Shown: piece after piece, positions 1-7,687 of the stretch | Numbering within the stretch: the first letter of the stretch is position 1 | Layout: each line of letters begins with the position of its first letter | Assembly (NCBI GenBank): GCA_949948775.1 | Contig: CATLHC010000023.1 | Span: 1 to 38,855, forward strand | Direction of reading: 5' to 3' | Source of the DNA: an uncultured Oscillospiraceae bacterium | GTDB taxonomy: Bacteria; Bacillota; Clostridia; Oscillospirales; Oscillospiraceae | DNA length: 38,855 bases | Position numbers and translations under genes: made by a program | Notes under the pieces: model-generated | Seen by the model: the letters and a program-made list of their open reading frames with translations, nothing else | Database searches by the model: none | Told to the model about the DNA's origin: nothing

Positions 1-20
1 TCCAAATATTCCATTGTTTG

Positions 21-50
21 GTTCCATATGTGGAACAATATGTATTATAG
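21..50. promoter_or_regulatory. Possible operator dyad, no gene attached
   Basis: GTTCCA and TGGAAC form 6-bp arms around TATG (21-36), followed by an AT-rich TATTAT (43-48). The GTTCCA/TGGAAC form recalls IclR-type operators, but no regulator gene is visible nearby and the window starts here, so the assignment is speculative. I see no coding sequence in 1-353. Confidence 0.25.
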
Positions 51-132
51 CGGCCAAGCCCTTGCTTGTCAAGAGTTTTTTCTTCGCTCCTGTTTGTAAA
101 ATGGGCACTGCTGGAAGAAGCTCCACCAATTT

Positions 133-173
133 TTCAATATCGAATTGAATAAGGAACACGCCTATGATATAAT
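133..173 (+). promoter_or_regulatory. Sigma-A promoter of the SDR gene with overlapping dyad
   Basis: The -35 is TTGAAT (145-150) and the -10 is TATAAT (168-173), with a 17-bp spacer. A dyad, TTCAAT (133-138) and ATTGAA (144-149), covers the -35, so a repressor could compete with RNA polymerase there. Transcription would start near 180, leaving a leader of about 175 nt. Confidence 0.6.
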
Positions 174-204
174 CAGAAAAATAAATTAAATTAAAATTGG
201 GATT

Positions 205-236
205 GGCGGGCAGTTCCCCTTAGGGGGAGGCTGCCC
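205..236 (+). other. Stem-loop in the SDR leader
   Basis: GGGCAG (208-213) pairs with CTGCCC (231-236), and TCCCC (215-219) pairs inside with GGGGA (224-228). No T-tract follows, so this is a leader structure and not a clear terminator. The rest of the leader (237-353) matches no riboswitch class I recognise. Confidence 0.45.
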
Positions 237-353
237 ATCTGTATCTGTATGTCTTGCTGAAAGGGTCCGACAAATGGCGTTTGCGCGCATCAATCTTGAA
301 AAGGAATTTTCCCCTGATACCTTAACATTAAAAAACAGAGAAGAGGAATTGCC

Positions 354-1085
354 ATGAAATACGCGCTGATCACCGGCGGCTCCCGAGGCATTGGAGCCGC
401 TGCCGCCCGCTTATTCGCCCGCCGGGGGTGGGGGGTAGCCGTGGGCTATCATCACAGCCAAGCGCGGGCCCAAGTCCTGGTCCGGGAGCTGGAGGCCCTG
501 GGAGTCCCCGCTCTGGCCGTCCGAGGCGATGTGGCTGACATCGCTCAGGTGACAGAAATGGTTGACAATGTGTTAGAAAAATTTTGTCAACTTGACATTT
601 TGGTTTGCTCCGCCGGGATCTCTCACCTGGGCCTCATCAGTCAAATTGACGAGGACCAATGGCGGCGTTTGTTCGCCGTCAATGTGGACGGCGTTCACCA
701 TTGCTGCCGGGCGGTGCTGCCCCATATGCTGGAGCGCAAGTCCGGCGCCATCGTCACCGTGTCCTCCATGTGGGGGCAGGTGGGGGCCTCCTGCGAGGCC
801 GCCTACTCCGCCACAAAGGGGGCGGTTATCGCCTACACCAAAGCCTTAGCTAAGGAGCTTGGTCCTTCCAATATCCGGGTAAATTGTGTGGCTCCCGGGG
901 TCATCGACACGGAAATGAACGCCAATCTCTCCTCTGACGACCTGGCCGCCCTGGCGGACGAGACCCCCCTGGGCCGCATCGGCACCCCGGAGGAGGCCGC
1001 CGCCGCCATCGTCTTCCTGGCTGGTGAGGAGTCCTCCTTCCTCACTGGCCAGGTGCTCGCCCCCAATGGCGGATTGGTGGTTTGA
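354..1085 (+). CDS. SDR-family reductase, likely EF-P 5-aminopentanone reductase (YmfI-like)
   Basis: A 243-aa classical short-chain dehydrogenase/reductase. The cofactor motif TGGSRGIG is at residues 7-14, CSAG (NNAG variant) at 85-88, N110, S138 and YSATK with Y151 and K155, so the whole catalytic set is present. RBS is the GAGAAGAGG stretch just before the ATG. It resembles FabG, but the stretches around VDGVHHCCRA and CEAAYSATKGAVIAYTKALAKELG look more like the clostridial proteins related to B. subtilis YmfI, which reduces the 5-aminopentanone group on the EF-P lysine. It is not beside fatty-acid genes, which argues against FabG proper. efp itself lies at 29795 in the same window. Codons for residues 70-84 are AT-rich compared with the rest and contain a TTGACA/TGTCAA dyad. 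Reductase activity is sure; the EF-P substrate is an inference. Confidence 0.8.
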   Translation: MKYALITGGSRGIGAAAARLFARRGWGVAVGYHHSQARAQVLVRELEALGVPALAVRGDVADIAQVTEMVDNVLEKFCQLDILVCSAGISHLGLISQIDEDQWRRLFAVNVDGVHHCCRAVLPHMLERKSGAIVTVSSMWGQVGASCEAAYSATKGAVIAYTKALAKELGPSNIRVNCVAPGVIDTEMNANLSSDDLAALADETPLGRIGTPEEAAAAIVFLAGEESSFLTGQVLAPNGGLVV

Positions 1086-1153
1086 GTACAAAATATCCGT
1101 CACAATATAAAATAACCCCTGTCCTCCCGTAACTCTCCTTGTCGATTTTTACA

Positions 1154-1190
1154 GTTGACAGCTCGAGATCTCAAGTATATAATTGTCAAC
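1154..1190 (+). promoter_or_regulatory. liv operon promoter inside an inverted repeat
   Basis: Perfect consensus: TTGACA (1155-1160), 17 bp, TATAAT (1178-1183). GTTGACA (1154-1160) and TGTCAAC (1184-1190) form an inverted repeat spanning from the -35 to the start site, a typical layout for a repressor. A related GTTGACAA/TTGTCAAC pair lies inside the upstream gene at 561-591. Confidence 0.8.
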
Positions 1191-1195
1191 AATCT

Positions 1196-1216
1196 GGGGG
1201 GCGCAATCGTGCCCCC
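1196..1216 (+). other. 5'-terminal hairpin of the liv mRNA
   Basis: GGGGGC (1197-1202) and GCCCCC (1211-1216) enclose an 8-nt loop, within about 10 nt of the predicted start of transcription. There is no U-tract after it, so a stabilising 5' stem-loop is more likely than a terminator. Confidence 0.5.
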
Positions 1217-1264
1217 TTCGATGTTAAGAGATCGCGCGCATATTTCAAATAGGAGGAAACCAGA

Positions 1265-2512
1265 ATGAAGAAGAAAAATCTTGCGGCCATGCTCATGGCG
1301 GGCGCTATGTGCTTCAGCCTGCTGGCCGGCTGCTCCGGCACCGGCAGCACCGGAAGCGCCGCCCCCGCCTCCGAGGAGCCCAGCCAGGGCACCCAGGAGA
1401 GCGCTCCCGCCGAGACCGGCAACCAGGGCACTGAGCCCACCGGCACCGCCAGCGGTACCTTTAAGCTGGGCGGCATCGGCCCCCTGACCACCGACACCGC
1501 CATCTACGGCAAGGCCGCCATGAACGGCGCCCAGATCGCCGTGGACGAGATCAACGCCCTGGGCGGCGCGGTCCAGTTCGAGCTCCAGCCCGAGGACGAC
1601 CAGGCCGACCCCGAGCTGGGCGTCAACGCCTACCACAAGCTGCTGGATGACGGCGCTCAGATCATCGTGGGCAGCGTCACCTCCGGCTCCGGCATCGCCG
1701 TGTCCGCCGAGACCTATAAGGACCGGGTGTTCACCATCACTCCCTCCGGCTCCTCTGTGGACGTCATCGCCGGCAAGGACAACACCTTCCAGGTCTGCTT
1801 CACCGACCCCAACCAGGGCACCGGCTCCGCCGACTACATCGCTGAGAACCTGCCCGGCGCCAAGGTTGCCGTGATCTACCGCAACGACGACGCCTACTCC
1901 CAGGGCATCCGGGACACCTTTGTGGCCGAGGCCAAGGCCAAGGGCATTGAGATCGTGGACGAGGGCACCTTCACCAAGGACACCCAGACCGACTTCTCCG
2001 TCCAGCTCACCTCCGCCCAGAACAAGGGCGCCGACGTGCTGTTCCTGCCCATCTACTATCAGCCCGCCTCCGTGATCCTGGCCCAGGCCGCCGCCATGAG
2101 CTACGCCCCCACCTTCTTCGGCGTGGACGGCATGGACGGCATCCTGACCATGGAGAACTTTGACACCAAGCTGGCCGAGGGCGTCATGCTGCTCACCCCC
2201 TTCTCCGCCGACGCCGAGGATGAGCGCACCCAGAACTTCGTGAAGAAGTACAACGAGCTCCACGGCGAGACCCCCAACCAGTTCGCCGCCGACGGCTATG
2301 ACGCCGTGTACGTCATCTACGAGGCCCTCAACGCCGCCGGCTGCACCGGCGACATGAGCGCCGAGGAGATCTGCGAGGCCCTGGTGGCGGTGATGCCCAC
2401 CATCTCCGTGGACGGCCTCACCGGCCAGGGCATGACCTGGAAGGCCAGCGGCGAGGTGTCCAAGGCCCCCATGGCCGTGGTCATCAAGGACGGCGTGTAC
2501 GTCACTCCCTGA
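1265..2512 (+). CDS. livK: Branched-chain amino acid ABC transporter substrate-binding lipoprotein (LivJ/LivK-like)
   Basis: A 415-aa extracellular solute-binding protein that would capture leucine, isoleucine or valine (or a related amino acid) for the permease encoded downstream. The N-terminus is a lipoprotein signal peptide with lipobox LLAGC, the lipidated Cys being residue 23, followed by a Ser/Pro/Glu/Thr-rich linker to about residue 65. The rest matches the type 1 periplasmic-binding fold (KLGGIGPLTTDTAIYGKAAM, then AVDEINALGG). It is preceded by AGGAGGAAA and is the first gene of a five-gene operon in the usual order. Two large stem-loops separate it from livH, consistent with higher expression of the binding protein than of the membrane parts. 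The exact substrate cannot be read from sequence. Confidence 0.93.
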   Translation: MKKKNLAAMLMAGAMCFSLLAGCSGTGSTGSAAPASEEPSQGTQESAPAETGNQGTEPTGTASGTFKLGGIGPLTTDTAIYGKAAMNGAQIAVDEINALGGAVQFELQPEDDQADPELGVNAYHKLLDDGAQIIVGSVTSGSGIAVSAETYKDRVFTITPSGSSVDVIAGKDNTFQVCFTDPNQGTGSADYIAENLPGAKVAVIYRNDDAYSQGIRDTFVAEAKAKGIEIVDEGTFTKDTQTDFSVQLTSAQNKGADVLFLPIYYQPASVILAQAAAMSYAPTFFGVDGMDGILTMENFDTKLAEGVMLLTPFSADAEDERTQNFVKKYNELHGETPNQFAADGYDAVYVIYEALNAAGCTGDMSAEEICEALVAVMPTISVDGLTGQGMTWKASGEVSKAPMAVVIKDGVYVTP

Positions 2513-2543
2513 CCCACCGCAGCTTTGTTTCCAATGAGGGGAC

Positions 2544-2570
2544 GGCTGCCGGGATCCGCTCCCGGCAGCC
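2544..2570 (+). other. Intercistronic stem-loop 1 (livK-livH)
   Basis: GGCTGCCGGGA (2544-2554) and TCCCGGCAGCC (2560-2570) give a perfect 11-bp stem with a 5-nt loop. CTTCCCT follows instead of a U-tract, so it would act as a partial terminator or a 3' stabiliser of the livK transcript. Confidence 0.65.
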
Positions 2571-2591
2571 CTTCCCTATATCTGTTCCGCG

Positions 2592-2641
2592 CTATGGCAG
2601 GGACGGGGGCACGGCTTTCCGCGCCCCCGTTTCTGCCATAG
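2592..2641 (+). other. Intercistronic stem-loop 2 (livK-livH)
   Basis: An outer 9-bp stem, CTATGGCAG (2592-2600) with CTGCCATAG (2633-2641), and an inner 8-bp stem, ACGGGGGC (2603-2610) with GCCCCCGT (2623-2630), are joined by a GG/TT internal loop. It ends 25 nt before the livH start. Confidence 0.65.
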
Positions 2642-2666
2642 GGCCACAAGAAAGAGAGGAGCGTCT

Positions 2667-3569
2667 ATGGAATTCCTTTCCTACCTGATCAGCGGGATCA
2701 GCTTGGGGAGCGTGTACGCCATCATCGCCCTGGGATACACCATGGTGTACGGCATCGCCAAAATGCTGAACTTCGCCCACGGAGACGTCATCATGGTGGG
2801 CGGCTACATCTCCATCTGCGCCACGTCCTACCTGGAGCTGCCCGGCTGGCTGTCGGTGCTGCTGGCCATGGCGGTGTGCACGGTGCTGGGCGTGGTCATC
2901 GAGGGGCTGGCCTATAAGCCCCTGCGGCAGGCCACCTCCCTGGCGGTGCTCATCACCGCCATCGGCGTGAGCTATTTCCTGCAAAACGCCGCCCTGCTCA
3001 TCTGGGGCGCGTCCCCCAAGGGCTTCACCCCCATCATCCCCGCCACCAACGCCCAGGGGGAGCCCAACGCCCTGCCCCTCTTCGGCGGGCAGGTGTCTAT
3101 CTCCTATATCTCCCTGCTCACCATGGGGGCCTGCATTATCATCATGCTGGCGCTCACCTTCTTCACCGGCCAGACCAAGCTGGGCAAGGCCATGCGGGCC
3201 TGCTCCGAGGACAAGGGCGCGGCCCAGCTCATGGGCATCAACGTCAACCGCACCATCTCGGTGACCTTTGCCATCGGCTCCGCCCTGGCGGCCGTGGCGG
3301 GGGTGCTGCTGTGCTCCTTCACCACCTCCCTCATGCCCACCACCGGCTCCATGCCCGGCATCAAGGCGTTCACCGCCGCGGTGTTCGGCGGCATCGGCTC
3401 CATCCCCGGGGCCTTCCTGGGGGGCGTGCTGCTGGGCATCATCGAGTCCTTGGCCAAGGCGTACATCTCCACCCAGCTGGCCAACGCCATTCTGTTCGCG
3501 GTGCTCATCATCGTGCTGCTGGTGAAGCCCTCGGGCCTGCTGGGCAAGTACGTGCCCGAGAAAGTTTGA
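2667..3569 (+). CDS. livH: Branched-chain amino acid ABC transporter permease LivH
   Basis: A 300-aa integral membrane permease. The N-terminal signature (YLISGISLGSVYAIIALGYTMVYGIAKMLNFAHGDVIMVGGY) is typical of LivH, and the C-terminal GSMPGIKAFTAAVFGGIGSIPGAFLGGVLLGIIE carries the EAA-like loop that contacts the ATPases. About eight hydrophobic segments are visible. The start is ATG at 2667 behind GAGAGGAG. livM follows with its own RBS overlapping the livH stop. It would form the channel together with LivM. Confidence 0.95.
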   Translation: MEFLSYLISGISLGSVYAIIALGYTMVYGIAKMLNFAHGDVIMVGGYISICATSYLELPGWLSVLLAMAVCTVLGVVIEGLAYKPLRQATSLAVLITAIGVSYFLQNAALLIWGASPKGFTPIIPATNAQGEPNALPLFGGQVSISYISLLTMGACIIIMLALTFFTGQTKLGKAMRACSEDKGAAQLMGINVNRTISVTFAIGSALAAVAGVLLCSFTTSLMPTTGSMPGIKAFTAAVFGGIGSIPGAFLGGVLLGIIESLAKAYISTQLANAILFAVLIIVLLVKPSGLLGKYVPEKV

Positions 3570-3579
3570 GGTGGCCGGA

Positions 3580-4665
3580 ATGAACAAGCTGACCAAAAAA
3601 ATAAAGGGCCTGAAAAAGACCACCAAGGTGGATTTCGCCACCTATCTGGGGGTCATCCTGGCCTTTGTCCTCTTCTCCGTCCTCCGAGACGCCGGGGTGC
3701 TCAACCGCTCCATCACCGGCATGCTGGTGCCCATCTGCGCCTACATCGTCATGGCGGTGTCGCTGAACCTGACGGTGGGCATCCTGGGCGAGCTGTCCCT
3801 GGGCCACGCGGGCTTTATGAGCGTGGGCGCCTTCTCCGGCGTCATCGCCTCCCAGAGCCTCCAGGCCGCCATCCCCTCCGCCCCGGCCCGACTGGCCATC
3901 GCTATCCTGGTGGGCGCGGTGTTCGCCGCCATCGCCGGGACCATTGTGGGCATCCCCGTGCTCCGGCTCCAGGGCGACTATCTGGCCATCGTCACCCTGG
4001 CCTTCGGCGAGATCATCAAGGAGCTGATTAACTGCCTGCTGGTGGGCTATGACAGCAACGGCCTGCACATGGCTTTCAACCTGGACGGCAGCCTGACCAT
4101 CAACGACATCGGCATGGAGCCCGGCGGCATGGCCATCATCAAGGGCGCCCAGGGCGCCACCGGCACCGAGACCATCGCCTCCTTCACCGCGGGCTTCATC
4201 CTCATTATGATTACCCTGGTCATCGTGCTCAACCTGGTGCGCAGCCGGGCGGGTCGGGCCATCATGGCCCTGCGGGACAACCGTATCGCCGCCGAGAGCG
4301 TGGGCATCAACGTGACCAAGTATAAGATGATGGCCTTCGTCACCTCCGCTGCCCTGGCGGGGGCCGCCGGGGCGCTGTACGGCCTGAACTACTCCAACCT
4401 GGCCGCCAGCAAGTTCAGCTTCGACACATCCATTCTGGTCTTGGTGTATGTGGTGCTGGGCGGGCTGGGCAATATGTGGGGCTCCATTATCGCCGCCGCC
4501 GTGCTCTACTTCCTGCCCGAGGCCCTGCGGCAGTTCGCCGACTTCCGGATGCTGGTGTACGCCATCGTGCTGATCCTGGTGATGCTGGCCACCAACAGCG
4601 AACAGCTCAAGACCCTGGCGGGCCGGGTCCTGCCCAAGAGGAAGGGGGCTGCTCACAATGGTTGA
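3580..4665 (+). CDS. livM: Branched-chain amino acid ABC transporter permease LivM
   Basis: A 361-aa permease partner of LivH. The N-terminal 35 residues are basic and cytosolic (NKLTKKIKGLKKTTK), then come many hydrophobic segments. SLNLTVGILGELSLGHAGFMSVGAF and LRLQGDYLAIVTLAFGEIIKE are family hallmarks, and GLGNMWGSIIAAAVLYFLPEALR is the ATPase-contact region. I chose ATG 3580 because GAGGTGG (3569-3575) sits 5 nt before it; the in-frame GTG at 3571 lies inside that RBS. Confidence 0.93.
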   Translation: MNKLTKKIKGLKKTTKVDFATYLGVILAFVLFSVLRDAGVLNRSITGMLVPICAYIVMAVSLNLTVGILGELSLGHAGFMSVGAFSGVIASQSLQAAIPSAPARLAIAILVGAVFAAIAGTIVGIPVLRLQGDYLAIVTLAFGEIIKELINCLLVGYDSNGLHMAFNLDGSLTINDIGMEPGGMAIIKGAQGATGTETIASFTAGFILIMITLVIVLNLVRSRAGRAIMALRDNRIAAESVGINVTKYKMMAFVTSAALAGAAGALYGLNYSNLAASKFSFDTSILVLVYVVLGGLGNMWGSIIAAAVLYFLPEALRQFADFRMLVYAIVLILVMLATNSEQLKTLAGRVLPKRKGAAHNG

Positions 4666-4733
4666 CCGTACCACTTTCAGGCGGCTCACAGCCCCCATTA
4701 AGCGCATCCGCTCCGGAGGGAGGTATAAAAACA

Positions 4734-5579
4734 ATGGCTGAGAAAAAGTTTGAGAAGGGCAAAATGGTGCCCGTGCCCAGCCACTCCATCATCCCGGAGC
4801 GGGACCTGGATAAATCCCCCATCCTGGAGTGCAGCCACTTGGGGATAGACTTCGGCGGCCTGACGGCCGTCAACGAGTTCAACATCACCGTGGGCCGCAC
4901 GGAGATCGCGGGGCTGATCGGCCCCAACGGCGCGGGTAAGACCACCGTGTTCAACCTGCTGACCAAGGTGTACCAGCCCACTCGCGGCACCATCCTGCTG
5001 GACGGCCTGGACACCCACGGCAAGACCCCCGCCCAGATCAACCGCATGGGCATCGCCCGCACCTTCCAGAACATCCGGCTGTTCAACAACCTGAGCGTGG
5101 AGGACAATGTGAAGATCGGCCTGCACAACCAGGAGAAGTATTCCATGTTCTCCGGCATCCTCCGCCTGCCCAAGTACTGGCGGCAGGAAAAGGCCGCCCA
5201 TGAGCGGGCGCTGGAGCTGCTGTCCATCTTCGACATGCAGGATCTGGCGGACCATCAGGCGGGCTCCCTGCCCTACGGCGCCCAGCGGCGGCTGGAGATC
5301 GTCCGGGCCCTGGCCACCAACCCGTCCCTGCTGCTGCTGGACGAGCCGGCGGCGGGCATGAATCCCTCCGAGACCGCCGAGCTGATGGAGAACATTGTCA
5401 AAATTCGGGACACATTCCAGATCGCCATCATGCTCATCGAGCACGATATGAGCCTGGTCATGGGCATCTGTGAGGGCATCTGCGTGCTGAACTTCGGACA
5501 GATCATCGCCAAGGGCACCGCGGAGGAGATCCAGTCCAACCCCACGGTTATTGAGGCCTATCTGGGCAAGCAGCAGTGA
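4734..5579 (+). CDS. livG: Branched-chain amino acid ABC transporter ATPase LivG
   Basis: A 281-aa ABC ATPase. Walker A is GPNGAGKT at residues 63-70, the signature is the LivG form LPYGAQRRLE in place of LSGGQ, and Walker B is LLLLDEPAAGMNP, followed by the switch histidine in IEHDMSLVM. It has about 30 residues ahead of the domain, longer than usual. The frame stays open upstream into livM, but ATG 4734 has GGAGGGAGG 10 nt before it and starts at the family position. It pairs with LivF to energise LivHM. Confidence 0.94.
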   Translation: MAEKKFEKGKMVPVPSHSIIPERDLDKSPILECSHLGIDFGGLTAVNEFNITVGRTEIAGLIGPNGAGKTTVFNLLTKVYQPTRGTILLDGLDTHGKTPAQINRMGIARTFQNIRLFNNLSVEDNVKIGLHNQEKYSMFSGILRLPKYWRQEKAAHERALELLSIFDMQDLADHQAGSLPYGAQRRLEIVRALATNPSLLLLDEPAAGMNPSETAELMENIVKIRDTFQIAIMLIEHDMSLVMGICEGICVLNFGQIIAKGTAEEIQSNPTVIEAYLGKQQ

Positions 5580-5594
5580 GGAGGCGGTGGAAAA

Positions 5595-6296
5595 ATGCTG
5601 AAAGTCAACGACATCAACGTGTACTACGGCGCCATCCACGCCATCAAGGGCGTCTCCTTCGAGGTCAACGACGGCGAGGTGGTCACCCTCATCGGGGCCA
5701 ACGGCGCGGGCAAGTCCACCACGCTGAACACGGTGTGCGGCCTGCTCAAGTCCCGCACAGGTTCCATCGAATTTCTGGATAAAAACCTGGCCTCTATCCC
5801 TCCCCACAAGATCGTGGAGCTGGGCATGGCCCACGTCCCAGAGGGGCGGCGGGTATTCCAGCAGATGACGGTGGAGGAAAATCTGGAGATGGGGGCGTAT
5901 ACCCAGCCCCGGGTCAGCATAGAGCCCAATCTGGAGCGGGTTTACGAGCAGTTCCCCCGGCTGAAGGAGCGCCGGAAGCAGGTGGCGGGCACCCTGTCCG
6001 GCGGCGAGCAGCAGATGCTGGCCATGGGGCGGGGTCTCATGTCCAACCCCAAGCTGCTGATGCTGGATGAGCCCTCTATGGGCCTGGCTCCCATTCTGGT
6101 GGAGCAGATTTTCGACATCATCAAGCAGCTTCACAAGGCGGGCACCACCATCCTGCTGGTGGAGCAGAACGCCCGCATGGCGCTATCTGTGGCCGACCGG
6201 GGCTACGTGCTGGAGACGGGCAAGATCGTGGCCACCGGCACCGGCGACGAGCTTCTCCACGACGAAGCCGTCAAAAAAGCCTACCTCGGCGGGTAG
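5595..6296 (+). CDS. livF: Branched-chain amino acid ABC transporter ATPase LivF
   Basis: A 233-aa ABC ATPase, normal LivF length. Walker A is GANGAGKS at 34-41, the signature is LSGGEQQ, Walker B is LLMLDEPSMGL, and VEQNARMAL is the LivF version of the H-loop region. It lies 15 nt after livG behind GAGGCGGTGG and closes the operon; a strong hairpin begins two nucleotides after its stop. Confidence 0.95.
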   Translation: MLKVNDINVYYGAIHAIKGVSFEVNDGEVVTLIGANGAGKSTTLNTVCGLLKSRTGSIEFLDKNLASIPPHKIVELGMAHVPEGRRVFQQMTVEENLEMGAYTQPRVSIEPNLERVYEQFPRLKERRKQVAGTLSGGEQQMLAMGRGLMSNPKLLMLDEPSMGLAPILVEQIFDIIKQLHKAGTTILLVEQNARMALSVADRGYVLETGKIVATGTGDELLHDEAVKKAYLGG

Positions 6297-6297
6297 T

Positions 6298-6325
6298 CCT
6301 ACTTTTTCTTGAAAGAAAAAGTAGG
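6298..6325 (+). other. AT-rich perfect hairpin after livF
   Basis: CCTACTTTTTCTT (6298-6310) and AAGAAAAAGTAGG (6313-6325) are perfectly complementary around GA. It starts 2 nt after the livF stop. Its AT-rich make-up differs from the surroundings and it continues into further self-complementary sequence (CTTTTAG, then CTAAAGG), so it may belong to a dispersed intergenic repeat. Confidence 0.55.
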
Positions 6326-6400
6326 CAAAAAGAACTTTTAGCTCGCTGACGGAGCGAAGTGGTAACTAAAGGTTTTCACACGACAACGAAACGAAGCGTG

Positions 6401-6434
6401 GCCCTGCGGCGTATGCCGCAGGGCTTCTTTTTAT
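6401..6434 (+). terminator. Rho-independent terminator of the liv operon
   Basis: GCCCTGCGGC (6401-6410) pairs with GCCGCAGGGC (6415-6424) around GTAT, followed by TTCTTTTTA. This is the clear end of the liv transcript. Confidence 0.85.
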
Positions 6435-6481
6435 TTTTTTGCAGGTCAGGCGGCGCTGGCGGCAGGTTGCGCTTCCGCCCC

Positions 6482-6510
6482 TTGCCAAGCGCGGCCCCAT
6501 CGTGTATGCT
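6482..6510 (+). promoter_or_regulatory. Promoter of the LytTR gene
   Basis: TTGCCA (6482-6487), 17 bp, TATGCT (6505-6510), 30 bp ahead of the start codon. Confidence 0.5.
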
Positions 6511-6540
6511 GAACTTGCAGCTGCGAAAGGAGTGAAGTCC

Positions 6541-6978
6541 ATGAAAGTGACCGTGGAGGAGTGTCCGGAGCTGGAGCGGGCCGAGGTAATTATCCGCTGT
6601 CCCCGGCTGGACGCACAGACCGCCCGGCTCATGGAGCTGCTGCGGCTGTCTGACGCCCGGCTCACCGGGGAAAAGGACGGCGAGACCTGCATCCTGGACG
6701 GGGCGGAGGTGCTTTACATCGACACCGTGGACCGGGGCACCTTTCTGTACACGGCGGGTGGGGTGTATGAGACCCGACTGCGGCTGTACGAGCTGGAGGA
6801 GCAGCTGGCGGGCCGGGACTTTATCCGCATCAGCAAATCCGTCATTGTGAATTTTGGGCAGGTGCGCTCTCTTCGCCCCGATTTCGGCGGGCGGATGCGG
6901 CTCACCCTGTCCAACGGCGAGGTGGTGATGGCGAACCGCCAGTATGTCCCCGTCATCAAAAATAAATTAGGGCTTTGA
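6541..6978 (+). CDS. LytTR-domain DNA-binding regulator
   Basis: A 145-aa stand-alone regulator. The C-terminal half is a LytTR DNA-binding domain (VLYIDTVDRGTFLYT, then FIRISKSVIVNFGQVRSLRPDFGGRMRLTLSNGEVVMANRQYVPVIK). The N-terminal 45 residues are a short domain and not a receiver, so it is not a classical two-component response regulator. ATG 6541 has AAAGGAG 8 nt upstream; the frame is open further upstream but without an RBS. It is followed 14 nt later by a DUF3021 membrane protein. LytTR-DUF3021 pairs are common in Firmicutes, where the membrane partner is thought to control the DNA-binding protein. Confidence 0.88.
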   Translation: MKVTVEECPELERAEVIIRCPRLDAQTARLMELLRLSDARLTGEKDGETCILDGAEVLYIDTVDRGTFLYTAGGVYETRLRLYELEEQLAGRDFIRISKSVIVNFGQVRSLRPDFGGRMRLTLSNGEVVMANRQYVPVIKNKLGL

Positions 6979-6992
6979 AAGGAGCGTCAGCC

Positions 6993-7436
6993 ATGAAAAA
7001 GTTTTTTGAGGTGGTCATGAATCTCAAGGAGAGGGCGGGCCTGATTTACACCGGCTCCATGTTCTTTTATATGTTTTTCCTGTGGGTTTTCAGGCAGGAC
7101 AGCGCCCCGCTCTCCGTCCTGTTCTCCCTCCTGCTGGTGAGCGTGATAGCCAGCGCCATGCAGGTGGTGGCCTTTTCCAACCTGATCATCAAAAAGCTGG
7201 CCTACGGCTGGCGTATGCTGGTGTTTTTCATCCCCTTCGGAGCGGTGCTCACCGCCATCGCCGTGGCCTGTGGGTGGTTTCCAACCGATCAGCTGGGGGC
7301 GTGGGCGTTGTTCGGCCTGTTTTTCGTGCTCATCTCCGCCGTCATCACAGGGGGTATCGAGCTGTACTACCGCCTGTCCGGCCGGAAATGGAACGACAGG
7401 TTGGACTGGTACCGAAAAAGTCGGGAAGAGAAATAA
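6993..7436 (+). CDS. DUF3021 membrane protein, partner of the LytTR regulator
   Basis: A 147-aa protein with four hydrophobic segments (about residues 16-34, 40-62, 74-94 and 104-125) and basic ends, matching DUF3021 in length and layout. ATG 6993 follows GAAAGGAGC, which overlaps the end of the LytTR gene, so the two are co-translated. Inferred role: membrane sensor or antagonist for the LytTR protein. What it senses is unknown. Confidence 0.85.
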   Translation: MKKFFEVVMNLKERAGLIYTGSMFFYMFFLWVFRQDSAPLSVLFSLLLVSVIASAMQVVAFSNLIIKKLAYGWRMLVFFIPFGAVLTAIAVACGWFPTDQLGAWALFGLFFVLISAVITGGIELYYRLSGRKWNDRLDWYRKSREEK

Positions 7437-7536
7437 ATAAAGCGCGCCCATGATCCAACTGCTCTGAGCCTGCAGAGCTTTTGCGCATAACTCTTGATAG
7501 CACCGGCGAAAATGCTCCGCTTCAACGTATGATGAG

Positions 7537-7571
7537 AAAACCCCCGTCTGCGCGGACAGACGGGGGTTTTT
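7537..7571. terminator. Bidirectional-looking terminator after the LytTR operon
   Basis: CCCCCGTCTG (7541-7550) pairs with CAGACGGGGG (7557-7566), with A4 before and T5 after the stem. The 100 bp between 7437 and this hairpin hold no gene with a start and RBS. Confidence 0.88.
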
Positions 7572-7592
7572 GCGAAGTGAATGGAATAGCTC

Positions 7593-7621
7593 TTGCAATT
7601 CAGTCCGGTGTCGGGTAAAAT
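7593..7621 (+). promoter_or_regulatory. Promoter of the SLH protein gene
   Basis: TTGCAA (7593-7598), 17 bp, TAAAAT (7616-7621), giving a leader of about 60 nt. Confidence 0.6.
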
Positions 7622-7687
7622 TGATGACGGAAGTGACTTCGGCGTTTTGGTTGGCTGGAGAAAAAATTGAGAGAGGGAGTATGAGCG

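Noticed and set aside
6298-6440. The AT-rich hairpin region after livF as a riboswitch
   Set aside because: It follows the livF stop directly and ends in a standard terminator; no conserved aptamer core is recognisable, and the LytTR promoter lies after it.
7437-7540. Possible fragment of a protein on the minus strand
   Set aside because: A short translated piece looks protein-like, but there is no start, no RBS and no family I can name, so I do not list it as a pseudogene.
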